Positions 1-9,827 of a stretch of 64,000 bases of DNA are shown here, in pieces. How positions within the stretch are numbered: position 1 is the first letter of the stretch; every line of letters begins with the position of its first letter. A program made the translations under genes and the position numbers. Source of the DNA: Streptomyces sp. S.PNR 29 (GTDB lineage Bacteria > Actinomycetota > Actinomycetes > Streptomycetales > Streptomycetaceae); NCBI RefSeq assembly GCF_030386795.1, contig NZ_JANUQM010000004.1:506667-570666 (forward strand). Reading direction: 5' to 3'. A model generated the notes under the pieces. It was not told where the DNA came from, made no database searches, and saw only the letters and a list, made by a program, of their open reading frames with translations.

Positions 1-1
1 G

Positions 2-529
2 CGGCTCACCCCCGAGCAGCTGGCCTGGGTCGATCCGTCGTACGCGGACCCGCAGGTGTGCCACGCGGCCCGGTTCACGTACGACTACCAGTACGCCGGC
101 TGCGGCAACTGGCCGTTCAACGCCGCCTACGCGGCCACCTTCAAGGATCTTCGGGGCGTGGTCACGAGGCTCGGTTCGCTCACGGACCTGGAGACGCTGA
201 TCGCGGCCGGAATCCCGGTCATCACCTCCCAGTCCTTCCTGAAGGAGGAGCTGACCGGGGCGGGGTACGGCACCGCGGGGCATCTGATGACCGTGATCGG
301 CTTCACGGCCGCCGGTGACGTGATCGCCAACGACCCGGCCTCGCCGAGCAACGAGGCGGTGCGGCGCGTCTACGACCGGCGTGAGTTCGAGAACATCTGG
401 CTGCGGACCAAGCGGTACAACGCCTCCGGAAAGGTCGTCTCCGCAACGGGCGGCGTCTGCTACCTGTACTTCCCGGCGCGGTCGACCCCGCGCCGGGAAA
501 GGGCCCTCGCGGCGGTGGGGGTGCGCTGA
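2..529 (+). CDS. C39-like cysteine peptidase family protein, C-terminal part
   Basis: The reading frame is open from the left edge, so the N-terminus lies outside the window; about 175 residues are visible. A Cys in YAGCGNWPFN, the stretch IPVITSQSF and the sequence GHLMTVIGFTAAGDVIANDPAS fit the C39-like (papain-fold) peptidases that Streptomyces secrete: the His in GHLMTV and the Asp in ANDP sit where the catalytic His and Asp are expected. The catalytic Cys would be upstream and cannot be checked. Substrate is unknown. A strong hairpin follows the stop. Confidence 0.75.
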   Translation, partial: RLTPEQLAWVDPSYADPQVCHAARFTYDYQYAGCGNWPFNAAYAATFKDLRGVVTRLGSLTDLETLIAAGIPVITSQSFLKEELTGAGYGTAGHLMTVIGFTAAGDVIANDPASPSNEAVRRVYDRREFENIWLRTKRYNASGKVVSATGGVCYLYFPARSTPRRERALAAVGVR

Positions 530-540
530 CCCGGGCCGTG

Positions 541-568
541 GCGGCCCCCGGCGACAACCGGGGGCCGC
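541..568 (+). terminator. Hairpin terminator after the peptidase gene
   Basis: Perfect 11-bp inverted repeat (541-551 and 558-568) around a 6-nt loop, 12 nt past the stop codon. There is no T-run, which is usual for Streptomyces terminators. Confidence 0.7.
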
Positions 569-669
569 GCCCCTGTGACCAACGTCTCCGCCGCACTGGC
601 CGCACCCGGTGGCAAGGTGGACAGAACCCCAAGAGGCCACCGCACATCCGAGACCGGCAGCGAGACACC

Positions 670-810
670 ATGACCGCACACACAGCCACCGCCGCGCGCG
701 TCCGCACCGGCGGCCCGCAGGACGACGGCCCCAAGGCCCTGGAGCACATCGCCGGCTGGGCCCTCGTCGTGGTGATCGCGATGCTCGTGACCCAGCTCGG
801 CCTGGTGTGA
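670..810 (+). CDS. Small single-span membrane protein (46 aa, SCO1431-like)
   Basis: Forty-six residues: a polar N-terminal half rich in Thr, Ala and Arg, then one hydrophobic segment (about residues 29-45, GWALVVVIAMLVTQLGLV) running to the C-terminus. This is the layout of the tiny tail-anchored proteins found at this place in Streptomyces chromosomes, which I recall being named after S. coelicolor SCO1431. Function is unknown. It lies just upstream of, and on the same strand as, the TetR gene (31 nt gap). G/C third positions support coding. Confidence 0.7.
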   Translation: MTAHTATAARVRTGGPQDDGPKALEHIAGWALVVVIAMLVTQLGLV

Positions 811-841
811 CCTGACCCATATCCGACCTGCCATACTGCGG

Positions 842-1534
842 GTGTCCCGCCGCCCGTTGAGACCAGGGTCGAAATTGAATATTAGTCAACAGCGCGATGC
901 CGCCCGCCCCAGATCGCGCGGCACCGAGCGTTCGCTGGCACGCCGCGCCGAACTCATCGCCATCGGGCGGAGGTTGTTCGCCGACACGTCCTACGACGCG
1001 CTGTCGATGGACGACATCGCCCGGCAGGCGCATGTCGCCAAAGGGCTGATCTACTACTACTTCCAGTCCAAACGGGGCTACTACCTGGCGATCATCCAGG
1101 ACTCCGTCGCCGACCTGGTCTCCTTCGCGGCGAGCGGACTCGAACTGCCGGCGGTGGACCGGGTCCACCGCACCATCGACGGCTATCTGCGCTACGCCGA
1201 GCACAACCAGGCCGCCTACCGCACGATCGTCAGCGGCGGCGTCGGCTTCGACACCGAGGTGCACGCCATCCGGGACTCGGTGCGCGAGGCGATCATCGCG
1301 ACCATCGCCGACGGGGCGTACGGCCGCGGTGACATCGCGCCGCCGGCCCGCATGGGCCTGCTCGCCTGGGTGTGCGGTGTCGAGGGCGCCACCCTGGACT
1401 GGATCGACCGCCCCGAACTGCCCCGCGACACCATGCGCGAGCTGCTGGTGAGGATGCTGGGCGGCGCCCTGCGCGCCATCGAGGATCTGGACCCCGCCTA
1501 TCCGGCTCCGCAGCCCGCCCGCCGTAACGCCTGA
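842..1534 (+). CDS. TetR-family transcriptional regulator
   Basis: 230 residues with an N-terminal TetR helix-turn-helix: RRAELIAIGRRLFAD, then MDDIARQAHVAKGLIYYYFQSK, at about residues 34-80. The C-terminal ligand domain (about 90-215) has no recognisable ligand signature. The GTG start is tentative. A -10-like CATACT at 832-837 would put the transcript start at or next to this GTG, giving a leaderless message. However, codons 12-16 fall in an unusually AT-rich patch (872-888), so translation might start later. It converges on the chitinase gene. Targets are not evident; candidates are the neighbouring chitinase or acyl-CoA dehydrogenase. Confidence 0.85.
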   Translation: MSRRPLRPGSKLNISQQRDAARPRSRGTERSLARRAELIAIGRRLFADTSYDALSMDDIARQAHVAKGLIYYYFQSKRGYYLAIIQDSVADLVSFAASGLELPAVDRVHRTIDGYLRYAEHNQAAYRTIVSGGVGFDTEVHAIRDSVREAIIATIADGAYGRGDIAPPARMGLLAWVCGVEGATLDWIDRPELPRDTMRELLVRMLGGALRAIEDLDPAYPAPQPARRNA

Positions 1535-1540
1535 CGCGAG

Positions 1541-1570
1541 GGGGCGGAGGCCCGCTCGGACCTCCGCCCC
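1541..1570. terminator. Bidirectional hairpin terminator between tetR and chitinase
   Basis: Perfect 10-bp arms (1541-1550 and 1561-1570) around a 10-nt loop, placed between two convergent stop codons. Confidence 0.8.
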
Positions 1571-1597
1571 GACTCCGCTGTCCGTTCTGTCCCGCGG

Positions 1598-2830
<1,233 letters not shown>

Positions 2831-2910
2831 CGAGAGTCTCCTCATGGGGGAGAGGCGAACCTGCCCGATTGGCATGAACGCGATGATGCGGTGGTGGTCC
2901 GTCACCGTAG

Positions 2911-2946
2911 AAGGACTAGACCAGTGAGGTCAATGGTTCGGACCAA
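2911..2946 (-). promoter_or_regulatory. Paired DasR-like / chitinase direct-repeat operators
   Basis: Read on the minus strand, two similar elements, TTGGTCCGAACCATT (2932-2946) and ACTGGTCTAGTCCTT (2911-2925), lie 21 bp apart centre to centre, two helical turns. Both resemble the known Streptomyces chitinase direct repeat and the DasR consensus ACTGGTCTAGACCACT. They are about 80-115 bp upstream of the chitinase start. The match is by eye; binding is inferred. Confidence 0.65.
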
Positions 2947-3177
2947 TTTCGATGCTTCTCGCGTGGCGGTCCAGGGGGAGTGGATTTCTTGAAGTAAGCG
3001 ATCGTTAACTGGTGACTGCATGCCTCCGATCGGGCATACTCACAGCGCAGAGCCGCTGGTCAACAGCTTCCGAGACCCGGGAGTGCGAGCATCGGCCAGG
3101 CCCAGCAAGACCCGGCGGCACGGCCCCCACCCAGGGCGCGCATCCGCCGACTGCCCGACAGGGAGGAGAGCGTCGCC

Positions 3178-4350
3178 ATGCCCGACCGCGCCCCGCAGCC
3201 GGTGGACCGACAACTGCCCACGGACGAGGCACGGGATCTGATCTCGCTCGTCCGCGACATCGCGCAGCGCGAGATCGCCCCGAAGGCGGCCGAGGAGGAG
3301 GATGCCGGACGCTTTCCGCGCGAGGTCTTCGCCCTGCTCTCCGCCTCCGGCCTGCTCGGCCTGCCGTACGACTCCGAGTACGGCGGCGGCGACCAGCCGT
3401 ACGAGGTCTACCTCCAGGTCCTCGAAGAACTCGCCGCGTCCCGGCTCACCGTCGGGCTCGGCGTCAGCGTGCACACCCTGGCCTCCTACGCCCTCGCCAC
3501 CTACGGCACCAAGGAGCAGCAGGTCGAGCACCTGCCCGCGATGCTGGGTGGCGGTCTGCTGGGCGCGTACTGCCTCTCCGAGCCGTCCTCCGGCTCCGAC
3601 GCGGCCTCGCTGCGCACCAGGGCGGTGCGCGACGGCGACGACTGGGTGATCACCGGGACCAAGTCCTGGATCACGCACGGCGGTATCGCCGACTTCTACA
3701 CCGTGATGGCGCGCACCGGCGAGGAGGGCCCGCGCGGGATCACCGCCTTCCTGGTGCCGGGTGATGCCGAGGGGCTGAGTGCCGCGGCACCGGAGAAGAA
3801 GATGGGCCTGAAGGGCTCGCCCACCGCTCAGGTCCACCTCGACGGCGTACGGGTCGGTGACGACCGGCGCATCGGCGACGAGGGCCAGGGGTTCGCGATC
3901 GCCCTGTCCGCGCTGGACTCGGGGCGCCTCGGCATCGCGGCCTGCGCGATCGGCCTGGCGCAGGCGGCGCTGGACGAGGCGATGGCGTACGCGGCCGAGC
4001 GGCGGCAGTTCGGGAAGCCGATCGCCGACTTCCAGGGGCTGCGGTTCATGCTCGCCGACATGGCGACCGAGATCGAGGCGGGCCGCGCGCTGTACCTGGC
4101 GGCGGCCCGGCTGCGGGACGCCGGCCGGCCGTTCGCCAGGCAGGCGGCCATGGCCAAGCTGCACTGCACCGACGCGGCGATGAAGGTCACCACCGACGCC
4201 GTCCAGATCCTCGGCGGGTACGGCTACACCGCGGACTTCCCGGCCGAGCGGTACATGCGCGAGGCCAAGGTGCTGCAGATCGTCGAGGGCACCAACCAGA
4301 TCCAGCGGATGGTCATCGCCCGTCATCTCCTGGGGCCCGAGGAGCGCTGA
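3178..4350 (+). CDS. Acyl-CoA dehydrogenase
   Basis: FAD-dependent alpha,beta-dehydrogenation of an acyl-CoA. 390 residues, full family length. Family signatures are LSEPSSGSDAASLRTRA (flavin/substrate loop, about 138-154), ITGTKSWITHG, the C-terminal QILGGYGYTADFPAERYMREAKVLQIVEGTNQIQR, and a catalytic-base candidate Glu370 in VEGTNQ. A strong Shine-Dalgarno (GGAGGAGAG) precedes the ATG. Chain-length preference cannot be read; the arrangement is typical of short- or branched-chain enzymes. A -10-like CATACT lies at 3035-3040, giving a leader of about 130 nt. No electron-transfer or enoyl-CoA hydratase gene is adjacent. Confidence 0.92.
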   Translation: MPDRAPQPVDRQLPTDEARDLISLVRDIAQREIAPKAAEEEDAGRFPREVFALLSASGLLGLPYDSEYGGGDQPYEVYLQVLEELAASRLTVGLGVSVHTLASYALATYGTKEQQVEHLPAMLGGGLLGAYCLSEPSSGSDAASLRTRAVRDGDDWVITGTKSWITHGGIADFYTVMARTGEEGPRGITAFLVPGDAEGLSAAAPEKKMGLKGSPTAQVHLDGVRVGDDRRIGDEGQGFAIALSALDSGRLGIAACAIGLAQAALDEAMAYAAERRQFGKPIADFQGLRFMLADMATEIEAGRALYLAAARLRDAGRPFARQAAMAKLHCTDAAMKVTTDAVQILGGYGYTADFPAERYMREAKVLQIVEGTNQIQRMVIARHLLGPEER

Positions 4351-4552
4351 GCCGGCCGAGGCCGCGCCAGGGCGCCGCGAGCCGTACCCACTCCGGGTCG
4401 TCGCGCCCCGGCAGGGTACGGCCGCGGTCGGCCCAGGTCCGCACCAGGTCGCGGTAGATCGGCGGGTCCGGGAGGGCCGGCGGAACCGACCCGGTGGGCG
4501 GCAGGACGAGCTCCAGGTGCTGACGCCCGGTCGTTGAGTACGTGGGGGTCAT
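4313..4552 (-). CDS. Conserved-type hypothetical protein, 79 aa
   Basis: Convergent with, and overlapping by 38 bp, the acyl-CoA dehydrogenase gene. Third codon positions are almost all G or C up to the overlap, which argues for real coding. The protein is soluble, Pro-rich in the middle (PPALPDPPIYRDLVRTWADRGRTLPG) and has a run ending DDPEWVRLAAPW. I recognise no domain. The ribosome-binding site is weak, so the exact start is uncertain. Confidence 0.6.
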   Translation of the reverse strand: MTPTYSTTGRQHLELVLPPTGSVPPALPDPPIYRDLVRTWADRGRTLPGRDDPEWVRLAAPWRGLGRLSAPRAPGDDGR

Positions 4553-4707
4553 ACCAGGGCAACGCGGTGGAGCGCGGACAGGTCACCGGCCGGAGGAATC
4601 GGGCGTGCGTTCATGGGGTCCGGCCGCCCGCGGTGTGCCGCCCCGCCGGCCCCTCTGGTGAGCCGTCACGTGGTGGTCGTCCGGCTCCCTGCTCCGGACG
4701 CACTGAA

Positions 4708-4742
4708 CCTGCACCACGGCAACCCGTGAGGCGTGGTGCAGG
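4708..4742 (-). terminator. Strong hairpin terminator
   Basis: Perfect 11-bp arms (4708-4718, 4732-4742) with a 13-nt loop, immediately after the end of the 145-aa gene on the minus strand and before the next minus-strand gene. Confidence 0.75.
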
Positions 4743-4769
4743 ACAGTGGTTTGGGATGAGCGGGTGCGC

Positions 4770-5207
4770 TCAGGCGGCCTGGCGCCGCTGGACGGGGACC
4801 CTGATGGGGCGCGAGCCCGGGCCGCCGACGTGGGAGAACGGCTGCGTCCGCCAGTCGAGCCCCTGAGGGAGCGTCAACAGCAGGGCGGTGTCCTGCTCCT
4901 GCGGCTGGAAGGACTCGTCCGCGGGGCGGGCGTCGGAGGCCCGGCGACCGGTCCCGGCGCAGACCGTGAGCCCGAACGGGTTCCACGGCGAGGCGCACAG
5001 CGCGTGCTCCGGCAGGAACTCCTCGTCCGCCAGCAGCGCGATGGGCTGCGCGCAGTCCGGGCAGATCACCCGGTACATCTCGAAGGTGTCGTACGCGTCG
5101 AGCTCCTCGTCGTCGAAGGCGTCGGGTTCGACGCCCTCCGGCTCGGGCTCGACGACCGGCTGGAGCCGCTTGGGCGCGGTGCGACCAGGGCGCTTAAGAC
5201 TCTGCAT
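4770..5207 (-). CDS. Hypothetical acidic protein with Cys motif, 145 aa
   Basis: A basic N-terminus (MQSLKRPGRTAPKRL) is followed by a very acidic stretch (EPEPEGVEPDAFDDEELDAYD), then MYRVICPDCAQPIALLADEEFLPEHALCASPWNPFGLTVC. The CPDC pair with two later Cys could bind zinc, although the second pair is not a tight CxxC. No enzyme motif is visible. The 268-nt region between this gene and the divergent AsnC regulator holds both promoters and nothing else I can identify. Confidence 0.7.
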   Translation of the reverse strand: MQSLKRPGRTAPKRLQPVVEPEPEGVEPDAFDDEELDAYDTFEMYRVICPDCAQPIALLADEEFLPEHALCASPWNPFGLTVCAGTGRRASDARPADESFQPQEQDTALLLTLPQGLDWRTQPFSHVGGPGSRPIRVPVQRRQAA

Positions 5208-5475
5208 GGATTTCTCCCCCTCGGGCTGGGCCGTGAAGGCGCTGCGGCCTCGACCACAGCAAGCACTTCCCGTCCCCTCTCGGCGGTAATCACGAGAGCA
5301 TCACGGAGACTGTTCGAGGCCTGTGGCGTTCGTCACATGCCGCGCGCAGGTGCCCCGTGCGGTGTGTTTGTCCCCCAGGCGGCTCACAGGTGGCTCCCCG
5401 TCACATCACGAACCGGGCATGACCTGGGCCGCTCAGGTATCCGAGGAGATCAGCCGCACTGTAGGTTCTTGCGCC

Positions 5476-5916
5476 ATGGAGGAGCTGGACCGACAGATCG
5501 TGCAGCTGCTCGTCAAGGACGGGCGGATGAGCTACACAGACCTGGGCAAGGCCACGGGCCTGTCCACGTCGGCCGTGCACCAGCGGGTGCGGCGGCTGGA
5601 GCAGCGTGGCGTCATCCGCGGCTACGCCGCGGTCGTCGACCCGGAGGCCGTCGGGCTGCCCCTGACCGCGTTCATCTCGGTGAAGCCGTTCGACCCCAGC
5701 GCCCCCGACGACATCGCGGACCGCCTGGCCGGGGTCCCCGAGATCGAGGCCTGTCACAGCGTCGCGGGCGACGAGAACTACATCCTCAAGGTGCGCGTGG
5801 CCACGCCGCACGAACTGGAGGAACTGCTCGCCCGGCTGCGCTCCCTGGCGGGGGTGTCGACGCGGACGACGGTGGTGCTGTCCACGCCGTACGAGGCGCG
5901 TCCGCCGCGCATCTGA
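5476..5916 (+). CDS. Lrp/AsnC-family transcriptional regulator
   Basis: 146 residues, the normal family length. The N-terminal HTH is MEELDRQIVQLLVKDGRMSYTDLGKATGLSTSAVHQRVRRLEQRGVI, and the C-terminal RAM (amino-acid-sensing) domain contains IEACHSVAGDENYILKVRV. The ATG at 5476 is chosen because it gives the canonical N-terminus. A -10-like TAGGTT at 5462-5467 lies 8 nt upstream, so the transcript is probably leaderless. Effector unknown. A hairpin terminator separates it from the amidohydrolase. Confidence 0.92.
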   Translation: MEELDRQIVQLLVKDGRMSYTDLGKATGLSTSAVHQRVRRLEQRGVIRGYAAVVDPEAVGLPLTAFISVKPFDPSAPDDIADRLAGVPEIEACHSVAGDENYILKVRVATPHELEELLARLRSLAGVSTRTTVVLSTPYEARPPRI

Positions 5917-5933
5917 CGCGGCGGCAGGGCCCC

Positions 5934-5972
5934 CGAAACGGCCCGCTCGCGCTTGCGGGCCGGAGTGTTTCG
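5934..5972 (+). terminator. Hairpin terminator after the AsnC regulator
   Basis: Seven-bp G/C stem (5940-5946 with 5955-5961) inside a wider pairing of CGAAAC (5934-5939) with GTTTCG (5967-5972). Confidence 0.6.
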
Positions 5973-6061
5973 CTGGGCTCCCCTCCCTCCCACACGAACA
6001 AACGTGTCCCGTGCCCGACCTGCGTGCCGGTCCGCTCACGGCAGGCGCGAGACTGGTCCCC

Positions 6062-7675
6062 ATGAGTGAGTCCACCGCCCCGCCCCAGACCGTCCTGCTC
6101 CGCCGCGGCGAAGTCCACAGCCCCGCCGACCCCTTCGCCACGGCCATGGTGGTCGAGCGCGGTCAGGTCGCCTGGGTCGGCTCGGAGGGGGCCGCGGACG
6201 CCTTCGCGGACGGTGTGGACGAGGTCGTCGACCTGGACGGTGCCCTCGTCACCCCGGCATTCACCGATGCGCATGTGCATACGACGTCGACAGGGCTCGC
6301 GCTCACCGGCCTGGACCTGTCCGGTGCCCCTTCCCTGGAGGCGGCCCTCGCCCTCGTACGGGACTTCGCCGCCGCCCGCCCGCACGACCGCGTCCTCCTC
6401 GGACACGGCTGGGACGCCGCCCGCTGGCCCGGCGGCCGCCCCCCGACGCGCGCCGAGCTGGACGAGGCCACCGGCGGCCGTCCCCTCTATCTGAGCCGGA
6501 TCGACGTCCACTCGGCGGTCGTCACCACGGCGCTGCTCGACCTGGTCCCGGGTGACGTCACCCGGGAGGACGCTCCGCTCACCGCCGCCGCCCACCACGC
6601 CGTACGCGCCGCCGCGTTCGCCGCCGTCACGCCCGCCCAGCGCGCCGCGGCCCAGCGCGCCGCCCTCGCCCACGCCGCGTCCCTGGGCATCGGCACCGTT
6701 CACGAATGCGCAGGCCCCGAGATCTCCTCGGAGGACGACCTCACGGGCCTGCTGCGGCTGGCGGCCGAGGAGCCGGGACCGCGGGTCATCGGCTACTGGG
6801 CGGAGCAGGCCGACGAAGGGGTCGCGAAGGCACGGGAGTTGGGCGCGATCGGCGCCGCGGGCGACCTCTTCGTGGACGGAGCCCTCGGCTCGCACACCGC
6901 CTGCCTGCACGAGCCGTACGCCGACGCCGGCCACACCGGCACCGCCTACCTGGACGCCGCGGCCGTCGCCGCGCACGTCATCGCCTGTACGGAGGCGGGC
7001 CTCCAGGCGGGCTTCCACGCCATCGGTGACGCCGCAGTGAGCACCGTCGTCAAGGGCGTGCGCGACGCCGCCCAGAAGCTCGGCCTGGCCCGTGTCCGCG
7101 CCGCCCGTCACCGGGTCGAACACGCCGAGATGCTCACCCCCGACACCGTCGCGGCTTTCGCGGAACTCGGCCTGACGGCCTCCGTCCAGCCCGCCTTCGA
7201 CGCCCTGTGGGGAGGCGAGGACGGCATGTACGCCCAGCGCCTGGGCGTCGAGCGGGCCCGCACCCTCAACCCCTTCGCGGCCCTGCTGCGTACGGGCGTC
7301 CCCCTCGCCTTCGGCTCCGACAGCCCGGTCACGCCCCTGGACCCGTGGGGCACGGTCCGCGCCGCCGCCTTCCATCGCACCCCCGAGCACCGCGTCTCCG
7401 TGCGCGCCGCGTTCACGGCGCATACCCGCGGCGGCTGGCGGGCGATCGGACGCGACGACGCGGGGGTCCTGGTGCCGGGCGCGCCCGCGGACTACGCCGT
7501 GTGGCGCACCGGCGAGCTGGTCGTGCAGGCCCCGGACGACCGGGTCGCGCGCTGGTCCACCGACCCCCGCTCCGGCACCCCCGGCCTGCCCGATCTCACC
7601 CCCGGCGGGGACCTCCCCGTCTGCCTGCGCACCGTCGTGGGCGGGCGGACGGTCTTCGTACGGCCGGGCGAGTGA
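6062..7675 (+). CDS. YtcJ-type metal-dependent amidohydrolase
   Basis: 537 residues of the amidohydrolase-3 (YtcJ/exoenzyme regulatory protein AepA) type. It has an N-terminal beta-sandwich, the metal motif DAHVHTTS, GHGWDAARWPGGRPPT (typical of YtcJ), DGALGSHTA, the metal histidines in GFHAIGDAA and ARHRVEHAEM, and the final Asp in FGSDSPVTPLDPWG. Probably cytoplasmic, hydrolysing an amide or related bond; substrate unknown. The ATG at 6062 is the first start that gives the usual N-terminus. The gene stands alone. Confidence 0.88.
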   Translation: MSESTAPPQTVLLRRGEVHSPADPFATAMVVERGQVAWVGSEGAADAFADGVDEVVDLDGALVTPAFTDAHVHTTSTGLALTGLDLSGAPSLEAALALVRDFAAARPHDRVLLGHGWDAARWPGGRPPTRAELDEATGGRPLYLSRIDVHSAVVTTALLDLVPGDVTREDAPLTAAAHHAVRAAAFAAVTPAQRAAAQRAALAHAASLGIGTVHECAGPEISSEDDLTGLLRLAAEEPGPRVIGYWAEQADEGVAKARELGAIGAAGDLFVDGALGSHTACLHEPYADAGHTGTAYLDAAAVAAHVIACTEAGLQAGFHAIGDAAVSTVVKGVRDAAQKLGLARVRAARHRVEHAEMLTPDTVAAFAELGLTASVQPAFDALWGGEDGMYAQRLGVERARTLNPFAALLRTGVPLAFGSDSPVTPLDPWGTVRAAAFHRTPEHRVSVRAAFTAHTRGGWRAIGRDDAGVLVPGAPADYAVWRTGELVVQAPDDRVARWSTDPRSGTPGLPDLTPGGDLPVCLRTVVGGRTVFVRPGE

Positions 7676-8234
7676 TCTCCGGTTGCGGCACGGTGGTGAT
7701 CTTCCGCCTCCAGTTCCCTCGCACCACCTGCGCGTCCTCCGCCCTGACCAGGCCTTTGATGTAAAAGGTGGAGGTCAAACGGCTGTTGACAGGCGGAGGA
7801 GGGTGGCCGGTAGGTTCGGCCGAGTCCACCACCGGACGCCCGACCGGGAACCTCCGCGCGCACGCCGCGGCGCCGCTGGGTCAGGGACGGTGTGCCGCAC
7901 CGGGGCACCGCCACTGGGAGCCAGGCTCAGCGCTCGCGCAGCGGCAAGGGAAGGTTCCGGCCGGTCGGGAGGTGTGACCCGGGTGGGGCCCGGGCGCTCA
8001 GTAGACAACGGCTCTCGGTCGATCCGCAGCCGGCGGATCCCAGGTCGGCCCGAAGGGCGCCGGGCCCCCATCCGCCGTATGCGACGGCCCCGGAAGCCCG
8101 GTGGGCAGGCGGCTGAAACCCGCACTCTTACCCAGGTCTTGTGCATTCGACACCACCGTACGAACGTGCTGTCGCGTCATCGCAGGCCGAGCCCACTATG
8201 GTGGACCCCTGCGTACGGAGATGAAGGGGCAGCA
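7676..8234 (+). other. 559-nt intergenic region with a promoter and possible long leader
   Basis: No gene is supported here although one frame stays open by base composition. A good vegetative-type promoter is present: TTGACA at 7786-7791 and TAGGTT at 7811-7816 (19-nt spacer). If used, it gives a roughly 410-nt leader or separate small RNA before ppm1. The segment contains several short inverted GGGCCC/GGCCGG-type pairings but no RNA family I recognise. A second promoter near 8140-8200 for ppm1 is likely. Confidence 0.45.
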
Positions 8235-9029
8235 GTGAACGACGGCGACGGGACCCTCGCGGCAGGGGGCCAGGGGAGGCAGTTCGGCCCGCTCGGCACC
8301 GCCTTGGTGATCATTCCGACCTACAACGAGGCGGAGAACATCAAGTCGATCGTCGGCCGGGTGCGAAAGGCCGTCCCCGAGACGCACGTCCTGGTGGCCG
8401 ACGACAACAGCCCCGACGGCACGGGCAAGCTCGCCGACGAGCTGGCCGCCGAGGACGACCACGTCCATGTCCTGCACCGCAAGGGCAAGGAGGGCCTGGG
8501 CGCCGCCTACCTCGCGGGCTTCCGCTGGGGCATGGAGAAGGGATACGGCGTCCTGATCGAGATGGACGCCGACGGCTCCCACCAGCCCGAGGAACTGCCC
8601 CGCCTGCTGACCGCCCTGAAGGGAGCCGACCTGGTGCTCGGCTCGCGCTGGGTGCCCGGCGGCCGGGTGGTGAACTGGCCGAAGTCCCGTGAGTTCATCT
8701 CGCGAGGCGGCAGCCTCTACTCGCGCCTCGCCCTGGACCTCCCCCTCCGCGACATTACGGGCGGCTACCGCGCCTTTCGCCGCGAGACCCTGGAGGGCCT
8801 CGGCCTCGACGAGGTCGCCTCCCAGGGCTACTGCTTCCAGGTCGACCTCGCGCGCCGCGCGGTCAAGGCCGGCTATCACGTCGTGGAGGTCCCCATCACC
8901 TTCGTCGAGCGCGAACTCGGCGACTCCAAGATGAGCCGCGACATCCTCGTGGAAGCCCTGTGGCGGGTGACGGCGTGGGGCGTCGGCGAGCGGGTCGGCA
9001 GGATCACCGGCCGCGGCAAGAACCCCTGA
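8235..9029 (+). CDS. ppm1: Polyprenol-phosphate mannosyltransferase (Ppm1 catalytic domain)
   Basis: GT2 enzyme that moves mannose from GDP-mannose to polyprenyl phosphate, supplying the donor for protein O-mannosylation and lipoglycans. 264 residues: VIIPTYNEAENIKSIVGRV, the metal/nucleotide motif VADDNSPDGTG, the acceptor-side IEMDADGSHQPEELP, and DITGGYRAFRRETL. It lacks the C-terminal membrane or N-acyltransferase parts of fused Ppm1 proteins, so it is the stand-alone catalytic type. The GTG at 8235 is supported by GGAG/AAGGGG just upstream. The next gene, fxsA, is 75 nt downstream. Confidence 0.92.
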   Translation: MNDGDGTLAAGGQGRQFGPLGTALVIIPTYNEAENIKSIVGRVRKAVPETHVLVADDNSPDGTGKLADELAAEDDHVHVLHRKGKEGLGAAYLAGFRWGMEKGYGVLIEMDADGSHQPEELPRLLTALKGADLVLGSRWVPGGRVVNWPKSREFISRGGSLYSRLALDLPLRDITGGYRAFRRETLEGLGLDEVASQGYCFQVDLARRAVKAGYHVVEVPITFVERELGDSKMSRDILVEALWRVTAWGVGERVGRITGRGKNP

Positions 9030-9104
9030 TGGCCGTACGACCGCACAGAAACGGTTGATCGCCCCCTTATCCCGCCCTGAGCCGGGCCCGGGCACACTGG
9101 AGGT

Positions 9105-9677
9105 ATGACGACTGGCGCTCAGACCCCCAGGTATCCCACCCGGCCCCGGCGCTCCCGGCTGCGCACATTCCTGCCGTTGGGTGTGGCCGCGTGGCTCGTG
9201 CTGGAGATCTGGCTGCTGACCGTGGTCGCGGGGGCGTCGAGCGGGCTGGTGGTCTTCCTGCTCCTGGTAGCGGGCTTCGTCCTCGGCTCTGTCGTCATCA
9301 AGCGGGCCGGGCGCCGGGCCTTCAGGAACCTCACCGAGACGCTGCAACAGCAGCAGGCCGGCGTGATGCCCACGGCCCGGCCGAACAGCGAGGGCAACGG
9401 CCTGATGATGCTGGGCGGCCTGCTGCTGATGATCCCCGGCCTGATCTCGGACGCGGCCGGACTGCTCCTCCTGCTGCCCCCGATCCAGAAGGCCGTGAGC
9501 CGCTACGCGGAACGCACCTTCGACCGCAAGCTCCGCGATGCCGCCTCCGGCACCCTGGGCGACGCCTTCCAGCAGGCTCGCATCCACCGCCCCGACGGCA
9601 AGGTCGTCCAGGGCGAGGTCATCAGGGACGAGCCGGGAGACACACCCCAGGAGCCGCGCCCTCCGCTGTCGCGCTGA
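9105..9677 (+). CDS. fxsA: FxsA-family membrane protein
   Basis: 190 residues. The N-terminal two thirds carry hydrophobic spans at about residues 19-38, 42-63 and 102-124 with the family pattern GGLLLMIPGLISDAAGLLLLLPP; the C-terminal tail is hydrophilic and cytoplasmic. FxsA proteins are inner-membrane proteins of unclear role (the E. coli one relieves phage exclusion). The ATG follows GGAGGT very closely. A strong bidirectional terminator lies between it and the convergent rbpA. Confidence 0.87.
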   Translation: MTTGAQTPRYPTRPRRSRLRTFLPLGVAAWLVLEIWLLTVVAGASSGLVVFLLLVAGFVLGSVVIKRAGRRAFRNLTETLQQQQAGVMPTARPNSEGNGLMMLGGLLLMIPGLISDAAGLLLLLPPIQKAVSRYAERTFDRKLRDAASGTLGDAFQQARIHRPDGKVVQGEVIRDEPGDTPQEPRPPLSR

Positions 9678-9745
9678 CCTCGACCTCGTCCGGGGCGCGA
9701 GCCCCCGGGAACCGCGCACCCCACCACTCACCGGCACAGAACACA

Positions 9746-9786
9746 CCGCGGGCGCCGTACGTCGGATCGACGTACGGCGCCCGCGG
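9746..9786. terminator. Very strong bidirectional terminator (fxsA / rbpA)
   Basis: Perfect 19-bp inverted repeat (9746-9764 and 9768-9786) with a 3-nt loop between convergent genes. Confidence 0.9.
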
Positions 9787-9827
9787 CAATGAACGCGCGC
9801 TGAACCTTGCCCAAGCCCCCGCAGGGA

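Noticed and set aside
7683..8234. In-frame upstream extension of ppm1
   Set aside because: Arg/Gly-rich translation with no codon bias; the family N-terminus fits the GTG at 8235.
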